Shown piece after piece: positions 13,701 through 26,291 of a stretch of DNA of 64,000 bases. Made by a program: the position numbers and the translations under genes. The stretch covers positions 1,029,841 to 1,093,840 of the forward strand of contig CM022676.1 of NCBI GenBank assembly GCA_012295275.1, given 5' to 3'. The stretch is from Chrysomallon squamiferum. Taxonomy: Eukaryota > Mollusca > Gastropoda > Neomphalida > Peltospiridae. The notes beneath the pieces were generated by a model. That model had not been told where the DNA came from, did no database searches, and saw only the letters and a list, made by a program, of their open reading frames with translations. Numbering within the stretch: the stretch's first letter is position 1; each line of letters starts with the position of its first letter.

Positions 13701-16045
13701 GGATGAATACAGTTTCTTTAAGAAACCACGCAAATAGATTTTCATATCTAACCTTTTTTGATAATGATTATTTGAACAAATTGTAGAGATGATTTTGTAA
13801 TGTTGAACATCACATTTCTGTTAGAAATGACATTTATAAATACATATAATAATTACTAAGGTAGCGCTTGTTTTTCTTTTTTTTGTAGAATGTTTGTGAT
13901 TTAAAATAGTTCTGTCATTATATATGAATTGAAATATTTGTAATCCAGTTATATTAAAACTTCAGTATGGAATGACATCATTCCACCAAGTTTAGAAATT
14001 CAGAAATACATTAACTTGATAGTTATTTTTGGTTATATATTTCAATTTGCTTTTGGTAATGTATGCACCTGTACATAGTCTCTATTTTTACTATTTTTCA
14101 TATATTAATAAATGCATTTGAATAAACTTGTGTATTTGTGTGTCAAATTACAGAAGTTTGATTACATACTCACAACTAACACATATATCTTGCCCAAAGG
14201 TGATCCTTGTCTGAAATGATATTTATTTTTATATTATACCACACCAACTCAGTTTTGTAACTAAACTAAATTTAAACTGAAATTAAATTAAAACATAACT
14301 TACAGTAAATGTCAACATCCAAAGTGCGTGATGTCCTTCCATGTGGGTTTTCTACAATACACGTGTAATTTCCTTGATGTTTTCGAGCAACATTCTTTAT
14401 TTTAAAAAATGCATCATTAGCAACAACCTTGTTTGTATTCATATTCAACCACTGAATTGTACAGCGAGGTTTACAGTCAGGTATGCAGAGAGTGTCCAAA
14501 ACATTGCCAACAGCAACTGTTCTCATACCTTTATCAGGCACAAACATAATGTTTTTTGGTTTATCTGCAATAATATAAAAAGTGAAAGAAAAAATATGTA
14601 AATAATAAAAATTATTCACTTGGCCTGAAATGTTATGTGAATACATTAACTGAAACTAAATTTGAAATTTTTACAATTTATTTTATTGGTTTCTTCTTCA
14701 CCTGTATGTTATTAATTAGATTTCAATAAAATGAAATTCATGATAATTTAAGATAAATATTTTATGATAATTACAACAGAAATTTTTACATTTTTTTTAT
14801 TATTATTATTTTTTTAAAAGATTCGTACATTCCACATGGACTGTTATTAATTCACTTTCCTCAGAAACTAGTTTATGTTCTTCTGCTGAACAACTAAACT
14901 GTCGTCTGTCATCACGCAATGTCACGTGAAAAGAAAGCCGCTCTCCATTTGTTACGTATCTACTGTCTCTGACAACATTTCCATTCATCTTCCACTGATA
15001 GTTCATCGTTAGCATGTGATTATTTGGTGCACTTTTTGATCTTGTGATGCAGGTCAAGGTCAAATTATCACCTAAGACAGCAGGACTGGAATTATTAATA
15101 ACTGGTTTTTCTGGTGTATCTGAAAAATGTTTTAAATGTAACATAAATATTATTTATTTATTTTTCTCTATTACTAACATGTTTAGTGACTCTTTTATTG
15201 CTATATTATAAATATTATAATTACAGAATCATATATCTGATACATAATACATGACCTTTGTTATATATCCATTTAATCAAAATGGGGTTAGTTAAGAAAT
15301 AAAACATGCATTAATTATTTAAATAATCTCCAAATATATACTTACATGCTACAAATATTAATTATTATTAAATGTATATTTTAAATAATTTAAAAAAAAA
15401 AAGGGATTAAAAAGAAAAGAAAAGAAATGAAGAAATGTATATTAAAAATATAGTTATTACCTGCAAATATGAGAATGGAAACACACTCATTCGAACTGCC
15501 CTGTCTACAGATATATAACCCAGCATCTTCTCTTGAAACGTTCTTCACCAATATTATAATAACTGGTGAGAAAGAGACAACTTTTATTTTCTCTTTGTAA
15601 AGTTGAAAGACATGAGAGTTTGATTTTGTGATATCTGCAAGTATTTCTGAAGAATCACTGTGTGGTCTAATTATCTGCATTTTAATTGGATTTGCTGTAT
15701 CATAATGACATTCTCCACAAGTCAAAGAAACATCTTCACCATAAACAGCGATTTGTTCTGATGAAAATCCAGCTCCTTAAATAAAATAAATAAGAGCTCA
15801 GTAATTTTATTAACTAGCAGTAATACATCTTTTGTAACAATCTTCTCCCAGACAGAAAGGTCAGATAACACAGCTAAAGACAACAGACAGCTTAATGGGC
15901 AAACCAAAAAAAAAAAAAAAAAGCAAAAGAAGCTGGTAATCATATTTCTGTTAAATTCAGTTATAAGAACTTATGTAGAAGTTCATAAAAGTGTACCTTT
16001 GGTCATATGAAGAGTTTTAATATATTTTGTACACTTACACTCTCT

Positions 16046-16085
<40 letters not shown>

Positions 16086-19000
16086 AGAGAAAACCACATA
16101 TAGAGGCAGATATTCATATATAAATAAAATACAAATGAAAATTATTACAATATGTCTCTATGTCTTAATTTTATATGATTATGAATCACAGGCCAAACTG
16201 TCTATGACCAATCATTAAAACATGAACACACATACACAGGGTGGGGGTCACCAAGGGTCAGCAATATTTAAAAAATGTGTGTGTGAATTAATAGTGCTAA
16301 TTTTAACAAAGACCCCAAGCTGAACAAGCTTACTGCAGTGATCAAAGTACCTGTGTATGATAATGTATGGTCAGCTACATCCTGTCAGCTTGAATGTTAG
16401 TGACAGCAGAGACAGAAAGCAAATGTTGAGTAGTGTCAAGTTTTGAATCATCTCTAAATGCTAAATTAACTCAACAAAATTAAAACCAAGCAAGAAGAAG
16501 AAAAAACAAAAGGCGCTGACATCACTGAGTGACTCTTCTCAGACTGTTTTAACATTTGTTGCTTCCGAGAAAAAAACATGGAGGTAATATTAAAGCAACT
16601 AAAGAGAATTAGTGAAAAATAAAGTAAAATATATCAAAAGTTGGATCAAAGATTTAAAAGAAAAATTAATTTAAATATTTTCAACTCTTGAAGAAAAACA
16701 AGCCACTTTTGAAACCAAAATTTTTCAAATGCAGTTAGAGAATGCTATGTTAAAGAAAGATATCATAAATATGAAAAATGAAAATGCAGAATCAAAACAA
16801 CAAATAAAACTTATGTAAACATAACACAGGAAGAGCATTGATTAGGACCAACAATATATGAGGATAATATTCAATTGTTGGTGTAAAAGATGAAAATAAA
16901 GAAGGAAAATGTGCAAGAAACAGTAAGAAAAACTATCACAAAGTTATCTGAAGAAGAACACAATTTCCAGAAGGGGAAAGTGTGACAAAGGTAGATAATA
17001 TCATCTTTGTTTAACATAAAACCAGCTATCTATGAAATTGTTTCATTAGATACATTTCTTTTGCGTATAATAACTACAGATATTTTATTAGATTGAGAGC
17101 ATTAATTTTTATATTTATATAAACATGTGATTACCTGGTTTCTATATATGAAACAGAGAAAAGATAGAATAACAGTAATGTTAAATATGTATTAATAATT
17201 ATAATCAGTAAATAAACTGACTTTAACTGCAAATAATTTAAATTATTTTGACAGTCCATAATACCTTTTGACAGGCAAATACATGATGATGAACTCTGAA
17301 AGGCAGTTTTTAAACTGTAAAGTTATATTAATTAGCAACTAACATGCTTAGTGTGACAAACTAACAGCTTTAAAATTTGAACACCTGCATGACTTCAATA
17401 TTTTCTTTGATTCCAGTATTTACTGACATATGCAGGAATGTTATATCTATGGCCTATGTGACAAGGGGGTGTTGCAGACAATATCAGTCCCATTTGATGA
17501 ACTCAGATTAGGGCAGAGAATTTGAAACTTTGGTAAGATACTCTTCTCTCTTTTTTTTATTATTTTATGACATCATGGCAGTGTAATCTGTGTCATCAAT
17601 GGTGTATTGTTTAATATATATATAAAACATAAATTTATACTAATGATATCTTGATTCTCCCATGACTGAATTCGTCTTTAATTAGGACATGACCAATTGC
17701 ATCTTTAATTATTTTAACCAAGGTTTCCACAATACAGTAAATAATTTAGTTGCATTTATTTTATTATATATTATTACAAAATATATTCTGGATATACATA
17801 AATAACTGTAACTGCATTCTTGACAGTCTTGTAGATGTTTTATTTATCTAGTGGTTATATATATATTTTACTGCCACAATTTAAAATTTACCAATCCTTG
17901 TCACTTTGTTCTAAACCCATGACATGATAATATAAAAATAATGACAAAAGTCCTAGCCCAGATGGGTTCCTTACAATATTTTTCGAATTATTGTGGACAG
18001 ACATTGGACATTACATAGTCCGATCAATAAATTATGGCAATTCTATTAAGAAAATGTCCAATATCCAAACGTTCAGTATCAGAACATGCATACTGAAAAC
18101 AAATATACCAAATAATTTATTAAAAATTAATGCCAATATCTTTGTTAAACTGCATATATAAAATTGCTGTTGATAATTGGAGAAAACCATGTTGTATAAT
18201 GATATAATGAAATATAATGAACTATCTAGTTTTTTTAGCACTTGCAAGATTTTGACCTTCTATCACCCTATATTATTATATTATTATGAATTTTAGTGAG
18301 AAGCATTAAAGGTATCATCACTGATGCTACGTAATATTTATAAACCATTTTCATTGTTGATGGATCTTTTTTGTCTCTGAACAATGAAAAAACTTGTTTA
18401 TTATACTGAAATATTAAGCCAAAATATTAACTAAATCAACCCTGACGTCATCTGGATAACCAGTAAAAACTATTCTAAGGATGTTTAAACCAATATAGTT
18501 TGATTGGAATAAAGTTTACTTTAAATATGATAATAGAATACTCTTTTGATTCTAAAATCAAGCCAATTAAGAATCTGATTTGAGTCTGGTCATCCAGAAA
18601 GCTTGCAATATTAGGTAGACTAACAGTTCTTAACATTAATAATTCCCTAAATCACTTATCTCCTAATATCATTACTAAATCTACCAAAATGAACTATAGG
18701 AGACCTAAATGTAATGTTTTTCAATTTCATTTGGCAAAATAAACCAGAAAAATTTAGAGACATATTAACCGAAGATTATAGATACATCAATATAAAAATG
18801 TCAGATATATATCATGTTACAAGCTTTTCAAAATTAATCTGAAAACTTCTGCATGATAAAAAGTGGATCAGTTTATATAATTATTTCATTACACTAACGT
18901 GAGAGGGAATTTTGGAAAGATGCTCTAATTTTTCAAGTTTTACTGCTTTGATGCTTCTCAATTTACAGCAATGCTAAATTATAAAGAATAATAAAGATGA

Positions 19001-21308
19001 ACAAGGATTAAATATCTGGCATAATATCAAAATAATGAAACATAATAAACCATTTTTATATACTAGCTATATAAAGAATGGGATTATTTTCATAAATAAT
19101 TGAAAGTCAAAAGATTTTAGATTTTATTAATCTTTTAAAGTTGGATCTAATCTAAAAACAAACATTTTGAATTATTTATCATTACTGAATGATGTATAGG
19201 CCATCTTCTCTCATTAAATAATGTTAACAACATATTTATTTCTGGCAAAATATTTATTTACCTTTCAAAATAAAACTATGCAAAACAGAAATTCTAAAAC
19301 AAAAAAAAACAAAAATCAACCAACATAATATCAAAGTCACAACAAAATACACATCCACAGGTTTGATATTTGTTAATCGTATGTGGAAACAATTTTATTC
19401 CTTACCTTTCATGTTTTTGAAAGATACAGCATTATTATGAATTACTTTACAGAATTTTAGTTACTGTGTGGATCCTATCTGGAAATTAAAATAATTTTGT
19501 TTTCTAAATCTGATTTTTTTCTTACTATATACCAAATCTCATTATCATTCTATTGAAAACACCCAGAAATAATCAATTTCAAAGATTACTGAAATTAATT
19601 ATGTGAAACTATGTGAAAAATTGTTAATATAATTTTGTATGCCTTACTATTTGTATATAACTTTTGTATGATATTGTAAGACAATGATTCAAGCTCTTGA
19701 TATTGCCTATGATCTGGTGTTAATAATAAAAAAAATGAAACAAATAATGAAAAAAACAAAAACAAAAAGGAGTACCTGATTATCAGATTTGGTCTGAAAA
19801 GAAAAATATTAAAATTTTAAAATATATTAGCTTTTTTGTTTTATTTTGTTTTGTTTGTTTTCTTATCTTATGACTTATTTTTATTTATTTATTAACTGGA
19901 CAATTGATTTGGTTGGTTATTACTATTATATGTTAGTTATTTTTAATTTAAAAAAGAAAAGAAAAAGAAAGCCAAAAGAAAAGACACCCTTTGTAACTAG
20001 ACATTATATTTTTCTCTTTCTTCTCTTGTTTTGTTTTTTTTCTTTATTTGGGGTTGAAGAATAATGAAATAAATAATATAATATTTATCACTTTATGTAA
20101 AAGAGAATGAAAAAAGAAAGGATATTTGCACTGTGTTATGTTTTTGACATCCATAATAATTAGCCTTCAAAAATGTTAATTAAAACTTGTGTGAAGGGGA
20201 AACATCATTTTTGCACATACAAAATATAAATTATTTATTAATATACAATATTTTAATTTATTCTTTACAATGTTCATGCAGTACATCACCAAGCTATTAG
20301 TATTAGTAGCAATGCTAACACATCTTTGGGGTTTTTTAACTTTCAAATAATGATATATTCTACATCAATTAGAAGAAAACCAATTCCGAATGTAAAACAA
20401 AAAACTTTTTGAATATATCTATAACACTGTAAAAGATATCACATTTCAAAGTTTCCAAAATTAAAAAATCAACTTTAAGTCGCCAGAAACTTATTTCAAG
20501 AGTTACCTCTATCAAATTTGCATTCTCTATACAATAAAGTGTTCTTTTTTTTTATTGCGGTACCCTTACCGAGTTAAATATTATGTTCTAGGCCTGTTTC
20601 AACTGAAAGATAAACATGAGATAATGCTTTGAGTAAGAGCTGTCGTTCGTGAATAGGTAATTTTTTTTTTTTTTTGATGTTTACTTCTGCAGAGGACCAT
20701 AGATGATTTGCCGTTCCTGAGCGGTTATGTTTCATGAATCTGGCCCTACCGTTTCGCTTCAAAAGCAATAAATATGTGGATTATTTGTAAAATACAAGAC
20801 ATAATGTGAAAGAAGATAGGTCTCAATATTCCATTTAAATAATCAATTCAGCGTAATCGACCGATTTCGTTTTTTAATGATTTTTGTTTCTAATATTCTG
20901 ATGTGATTTTTACCTATTTGAAGTATTTCTATGTTTCAATTTATTTTCGGATTTTCAATTACGTCTTTTCAAGAAATTATCATAATAAAATGAACAGATA
21001 TTTGATCTCATTCTCCTTTAAAAATATAGTAAACTAGCATAATATTTTAAGATTGGGAATTTGAAACTGCTGTACAAAGAAAAAGAAAAAAATAGCAAGC
21101 ATACCTAGCGGCCATTCGTATTCACGGTATTGCTACTATTACTAATAGCTTATGTTCCAAATGTTGTGCGGGGTTTCATTCACAACAACGGAATAAGATT
21201 CTTGAAATTAAAGTTTTCCAAAGTTCGCTAACACTTCATTTATATAATGAATATTTACTTGCCTGTGTGGAATATGAGAAATCCTATGCACAGTTTTAAA
21301 TACAACAT
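7774..21308 (-). CDS. Type I membrane receptor: signal peptide, five Ig-like domains, FN3, TM, ITIM-like tail
   Basis: Thirteen minus-strand exons join in phase to 2217 nt (738 aa plus stop): 21308-21263, 15775-15461, 15119-14829, 14564-14304, 12598-12254, 11953-11648, 11352-11059, 10663-10532, 10096-10075, 9728-9655, 8653-8616, 8211-8134 and 7788-7774. Exon 1 gives a hydrophobic signal peptide (MLYLKLCIGFLIFHT). The next six exons are phase 1-1, one domain each. Ig1-Ig4 (about residues 16-419) each keep the two core Cys, e.g. DAGLYICRQ and QGNYTCIVENP. The fifth domain (420-521) is Ig-like but lacks both Cys. FN3 spans 522-619, the helix 633-656 (followed by RKRK) and the tail 657-738. Residues 697-702 (IPYEKV) fit the ITIM pattern. 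Such proteins usually act in adhesion or immune recognition at the cell surface; the ligand and orthologue are unknown. Intron 1 has a GC donor. Confidence 0.85.
8616..8653 (-). CDS. 38-nt exon of the Ig receptor tail carrying an ITIM-like IPYEKV motif
   Basis: The exon is flanked by TTTCAG and GTTGGC and encodes E-IPYEKVEEKPKK in the receptor's cytoplasmic tail. I-x-Y-x-x-V satisfies the (S/I/V/L)xYxx(I/V/L) consensus of immunoreceptor inhibitory motifs, and YEKV also satisfies the YxxPhi endocytic signal. The exon enters needing two bases and leaves in phase 0, so skipping it alone would shift the frame. The next exon (8211-8134, 78 nt) is symmetric and could be a cassette. Confidence 0.7.
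10391..10470 (-). mobile_element. hAT-like DNA transposon terminal fragment in the receptor gene
   Basis: On the minus strand the text starts CAGACATGGGCAACCTTTTT and continues CGAGAAGCAGGCCACATGAG. It resembles the terminal sequences of hAT-family non-autonomous elements as I remember them, which start CAG and contain a GGGCAA-CTTTTTC-GAGAA-GGCC pattern. It lies in the intron after the membrane-helix exon. It is bounded by an AG (ending at 10461) and a GT (10390-10389), so it could be used as an exon. A second GCAGCCC patch at 10203-10210 may be another part of the element. The family call rests on memory of the motif only. Confidence 0.4.
16046..16086. repeat. (CT)n(CA)n microsatellite
   Basis: CT dinucleotides pass into CA dinucleotides, the same composite type as at 3801-3852. 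It lies in intron 1 of the Ig receptor. Confidence 0.9.
16560..19715 (+). mobile_element. Decayed Tx1/L1-type LINE in intron 1 of the Ig receptor (antisense to it)
   Basis: From about 16577 a broken coiled-coil ORF1 is readable: MEVILKQLKRISEK, then EEKQATFETKIFQMQ and VGVKDENKEG, all interrupted by stops. At about 17945 a reverse transcriptase block reads DKSPSPDGFLTIFFELLW, then GHYIVRSINYGNSI; the S-P-D-G-F and RSINYG elements are characteristic of L1/Tx1 polymerases. Around 18590 comes VWSSRKLAILGRLTVLNI, followed by W-NKPEKFRDILTEDY in shifting frames. At about 19015 the ORF2 C-terminal text NIWHNIKI...NKPFLYTSYIKNG appears. The endonuclease part is not recognisable between 17000 and 17930. 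Many stops and frameshifts show the element is dead. The 3' end is placed near the A-rich stretch after 19705. Confidence 0.75.
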
Positions 21309-21658
21309 GTCTTACTTGTTTAAAGATAAAATCAAGTTCATTTTAAAGTTTGCTTAAGAGTTAATCTTCCTTCCGGATTGTAATCTACAGATTGCTCGTC
21401 AACCTTCGTTATTTGTCGTTGTAATTCGTGTGTAATCGGGACACGACGACATGACGACAGCGGGTAGGTAACTTTTCCACAAATGTAGATTGGGAAGAAG
21501 TTTAAGTACGATAATGGTAATTTCTGGAAAAACTGTCATCATATCGTGTATATTTTTATTGATATTTTATATAATAATGTACAAACTTTATTATTTAATA
21601 ATTATAACTCCCATTACTAAATTTAAATGTATTAATGGATACTTTATTTTTGAATATG

Positions 21659-21709
<51 letters not shown>
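21659..21709. repeat. (AAT)n microsatellite
   Basis: An uninterrupted run of AAT units. Confidence 0.95.
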
Positions 21710-21710
<1 letters not shown>

Positions 21711-21994
21711 GATTCGATCTTACAGCATACATACAACTAGGATTACAAATTTGTTAACGTTATAAATGAGTATCACACGACATATCGCTTTGGTATAAGA
21801 AGTAGTCGTGTCCTTCATTGACGTTTTTAACTGGTGTTTACTTTTAGCAGAAGTAACCAATTTTTACCAGTTAAAAACAAATAACAAAAATGGATTAATA
21901 AATAATTTAACTGTCATAGTAGGTATACCAAAGCTCTGGTATTTGTGGTCCGCCATACTTTTTAGATCTATTTTATTACATTTGATCAACAGAT

Positions 21995-22104
<110 letters not shown>

Positions 22105-22439
22105 TTCAAGGCCTACATGAACAATACAATTTCATGAATGGAATACCTGAAGTGTTATCTTTCTGTTTATTGCACAAACGTTACCATGCGAGAAAAAAAA
22201 AAATAATAATAATCTCAGTCGTAAGTACCTTGGAGTAGCTGCCGTTTCATTGTATTTCTCCAAACATATTCGCGAACATCGTACGTACTCTAATTTTATG
22301 CTCATTAGTTAGTCCAATAAATAAGTTTTATTACCCGAAAATGTCTACAGTCTCTTGACAGTTTTCAAGCACCAGACCTCTTTCAGAATTATATAACTGT
22401 AAAGAGTCTTTAAAGAGTAACAATTCATTTTTTGAAAAT

Positions 22440-22735
22440 AAAAACTGGAACTGAAGGTCAAAGCAAAGTACACGACGGTTTGCTCGACCTGAGACAGACG
22501 TCGTGTTTTGTGCCAGGCGTTACATCAAGATCATTCACTCTGTACATAATATTAGCATCAGACTGTTTGCTGGAGAATAATCAAATTATGATAAGCCTAA
22601 ATATGTCTTTTCGAATTTGGTTTGACATTTGCTTCATAAAGTCCACTCCCACATTCAAACAGGTTCTCAGAATCATCTTCAAATGTCACTTCTAAAATCT
22701 TATCCAGGTGAACTTAAGCTTCTTCTCCATTTCTA
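22440..22735 (-). pseudogene. Decayed coding fragment of unknown family
   Basis: On the minus strand, codon-like text LDKILEVTFEDDSENLFE then CGSGLYEANVKPNSKRHI precedes a stop near 22605. A second stretch in another frame reads SDANIMYRVNDLDVTPGTKH then DVCLRSSKPSCTLL. Amino-acid composition is protein-like, unlike the surrounding AT-rich DNA, but stops and a frame change interrupt it. The source gene or transposon was not recognised. It could instead be two exons of an undetected gene. Confidence 0.3.
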
Positions 22736-24499
22736 TTCACATCACAAAAAGTGTAATTTTTGTGATGTGATTATCACATTGTAATACTTTATCCACCAAG
22801 TTTCTGTCCATGTTTTCATAAGATACTCTCTTTGTAAAATGTTTTGAGTCAGAAAGAAAGGTTACTAAGCAAGTCACATTTATTATTATAATATTATAGC
22901 CTTACCAGATTAAACTGCAGCTTAAGATGAACTAATATCTCAGATTTCCTAACAGATCCCTTCTAAACGTATTTATCATCTAAATCTGTTCACTCTGATT
23001 AATTTGATATAAAAACAATTCTTATAGTACAAGTACAAGCAGAATTGAAGTTAAGATTTTTCAAATTTTTAAATTTTTTATCTAGCGCAGATGAATAAAT
23101 ATACTAATTTTGGCTTCACATATTAATGTTAATATACTTTGCAGAGTCGCGAAAAACTATTATACTGCAGCAGATCAAAACAGATCAGAAAGAAACTTGT
23201 CATATCAACATAAATTAGCATTTTAAGGTAAACATAAAGTCTCTGACAAGTGGGAAGAAGCTTTTTGTGTTATAATAAACCAGTCAAATCCAAGTATTCC
23301 TGTTTTTGTTTTAACAAGAAGAATGGATAGGGACCATTACACTGAAACCTTTTACGATCTCTTGGTGTTTTATTGTGAGAAGCCATCAGTACCTGCTCCA
23401 GAATGAGAGAAGGCTGCAGAAAACTGCAATGCCATAATCTACAAAACAGAAGATGATTTCTTCTTGTCTTGTAATGTTATTATCGAGCCTGACCTGTCTG
23501 TATCTGTGTGTCTGTGTTTATTTTTTATATGTACATTTGTATCCGAGGTGTGTATGTTTTGTACCATTGATCTTGTATGTGTGTGTGTGTTTTGTATTGT
23601 CATATGTGAGTATTGTGTATGTGGTTAGTACATTTAAAAAAAATATGCACTATCAAGAGAGATCTAAATAATATACATCAATATGAATGATGTACTGGTT
23701 AGAAAAAAAAATGATCAACAGCTAATAATATCTGACACAAGGCATAAGTTTTATTTATTTATTTATATGACAGTGACATTCACTGCATGTGCATTCCAAA
23801 GTTGTATAAAATTTAGAAACAATCGAGTTTTGTATAGAAAGGTGGTTGTGTATGCTTTCACCAATGTTATCCTGTTTGATACACAAGATGCAATGTGTAC
23901 ACTGAAGAGAATTTATTGTAGACATTCTTCATAAAGCAGAAAACAACTTTTGGTTATTACCTATTGCACACACTGGTATCGAAGTAATGCCATGATTGAC
24001 CAGGCGGATTCAAACCACTGGTAATGGCACCTTATTATGAATTGCAAACAAAAGAAAGATATTATAGTGAAGAACAATTGTAACCAATTGTGAATTTTCT
24101 CTGACAATCAACAGTTTTTATTATTCGGAAGCACAAATCAGAGCTAATAGTTTAACCACTAAAAATAGTTTGATCATTATAGCTGTGTGCACATGTATTC
24201 GACTTTATATCCACGTAAAGCTGTAAGACCCATATTGACAAAATTCTGCGCCAGTTTCTGACCCGAATTTGCAGATGGAGTGCGTTTCCATTATAAAGGT
24301 TATCTTGCAGTTGCACTGTCTTGTTCATATTGTGAGTGTGTATGCGTGACTAAAACTAAACATGTAAGTCAGGTAACGTACTCTGAACAACATGTTTAGT
24401 ACAGTTCCACCTCTTCATTGTTTTCGTTTCAAACGTACTCCTCGTGAAACAGCAAACACACATCCTGCATTCAGAAGTTTTGCTTTTAACAATGTCATC
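22736..24499. other. Intergenic DNA, no gene supported
   Basis: There is a GT-rich patch at 23500-23625 and short open frames without family or splice support. Nothing else could be assigned. Confidence 0.5.
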
Positions 24500-24519
24500 G
24501 ACCTTTGAAAGTCGCTCTT

Positions 24520-24840
24520 ATTACATTTACTAATAACAGAACTATCTTGTCTAATAATACCACCTGTAGCGCTGGTTTTACTATAATTAATACCAGCACT
24601 ATCATGTCTAACAAGACTACCAGTAGCGCTCCTATTGCCATCATTAATACCAGCACCGTGATGTCGAGCACTATCATGTCTAATAATACCACCAGAAAAG
24701 ATGCTACTACCTTCACTAATACCAGTACTATAATGTCTAATACCACCAGCACCGCTGCTATTACATTCTCTAATGCCAGCACTGTCGCGTCTAATAATAC
24801 CAATGATATCCCTGCAGTTACCATCACAAACACCAAAATA
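24520..24840. repeat. Degenerate minisatellite, units of about 54-72 bp
   Basis: Units share the order AATACCAGCACTATCATG, TCTAATAATACC, ACCAG-AGCGCTxCTATT. At least four units of about 57, 72, 54 and 57 bp can be cut out. Both strands stay open across it: the plus frame is a Thr/Ser/Asn-rich 116-residue ORF at 24505-24855. This is best explained by the repeat, although a mucin-like low-complexity exon cannot be excluded. Confidence 0.6.
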
Positions 24841-25343
24841 TTTTTAATTATTTAATTATTTGTTATCTTTATTGCGCTATTATCAAATCTGAAATAATTT
24901 CAGATATTAAAATGATATGGGAAGAAATTAGAAAAGTTAAAATTATCAATATTATAAAACAGAAATTTATCAATACACTTATGATAAAATCTATGAATCA
25001 GATATTACACTGAATACTTAAGTCACTCATTAATATTTTCTATTTCAACAAAATAAATCAGATTACAGATGAGAAGGATCTCTATCAAAAACATAATATG
25101 TATTCCTCTAAATCTGGTTATCCATTAAGTAGACATTAAGTTGTAGTAAATAGTTTCAGAGTTAACTATGCATACGTATTTAGATAGCTATTATCTTTTT
25201 ATTTATTGGAATTATCTTCATTTAAAATAAAAAAATAAAAAATATATAAAAATAAAAATAAATAAACAAACAAACAAAAAAGGCAAAAGACAAGCAAAAA
25301 CGAATACAAAAGTACAAAAATACATATGTAGTTTTTGTATGTC

Positions 25344-25346
<3 letters not shown>

Positions 25347-25393
<47 letters not shown>
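25347..25393. repeat. (GT)n microsatellite
   Basis: An uninterrupted GT run. The Cys-Val and His-Thr reading frames on the two strands are artefacts. Confidence 0.95.
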
Positions 25394-25395
<2 letters not shown>

Positions 25396-26246
25396 GCACA
25401 GGACAACTTGCTCACCCCAAAATTCGCCAGTGGTGATAATAACAACGGCGACGACGAGAACAACAGCAATAACAATAATAACAACAATAATAATAATAGA
25501 CATAAATATGAGAATACCCCCTAAAGATCAATAAAACAGTTTCAAACCGTAAAACTTTGTTACACAGTTGTTCTACTATTTAAGTATTTTAATACAGTAC
25601 TATAATACATTTTTTTGTAATACAGTTGTCCTGTTTTTGTGTTAATATATTAATGTAATAATATATTGTTATACATTTGATCCATTTGATCATAAAACAA
25701 TAATATCATTATACATTATAATAAAGTCAGTTTGTTTATTCATCACCAAACTGGTGTTTTCGACTAAACAAAAAATCAGGTGGGAAAAAAATTATACGTA
25801 AAATTATAAGAATAACTTTCATACTTTATTATTTATTTATTTATTTATTTATTTGTTGTTCTATCTGAATTATGAAAAGGTAAATGGCTATTTCAGAGTA
25901 ATAAAAAACATCATCATGCTTCCGAGGTTTCCTCTCTGGCAAAACCTACAAATAAATATTTAAGATTTAGAAAATAAAATATGTTTAGTTGCTTTTTGTT
26001 CACTTGATAAAATGTGTATATATGGCAATTACTTTCTTGCGGGAGATAACTCATGTTAACATGAGCTTTCAATTAAAACATAAATTCTTTAATTAATGTT
26101 CTGTACTAAAACGGGAAATAACAGGAATTACTTTAAATGAAATTAATTTGTTGATTTATGGTCTATATCAGCCTTCTCAAACAGGAGACTATAATTAACG
26201 TTACCTGTTTTTCTTTTTCTGCATGATCACTGACTATGATGTTTCG

Positions 26247-26291
<45 letters not shown>

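Noticed and set aside
24495-24855. Thr/Ser/Asn-rich secreted mucin-like gene (plus) or hydrophobic protein (minus)
   Set aside because: Both strands are open because of the degenerate 57-bp minisatellite; no start context, signal peptide or splice partner supports a gene.
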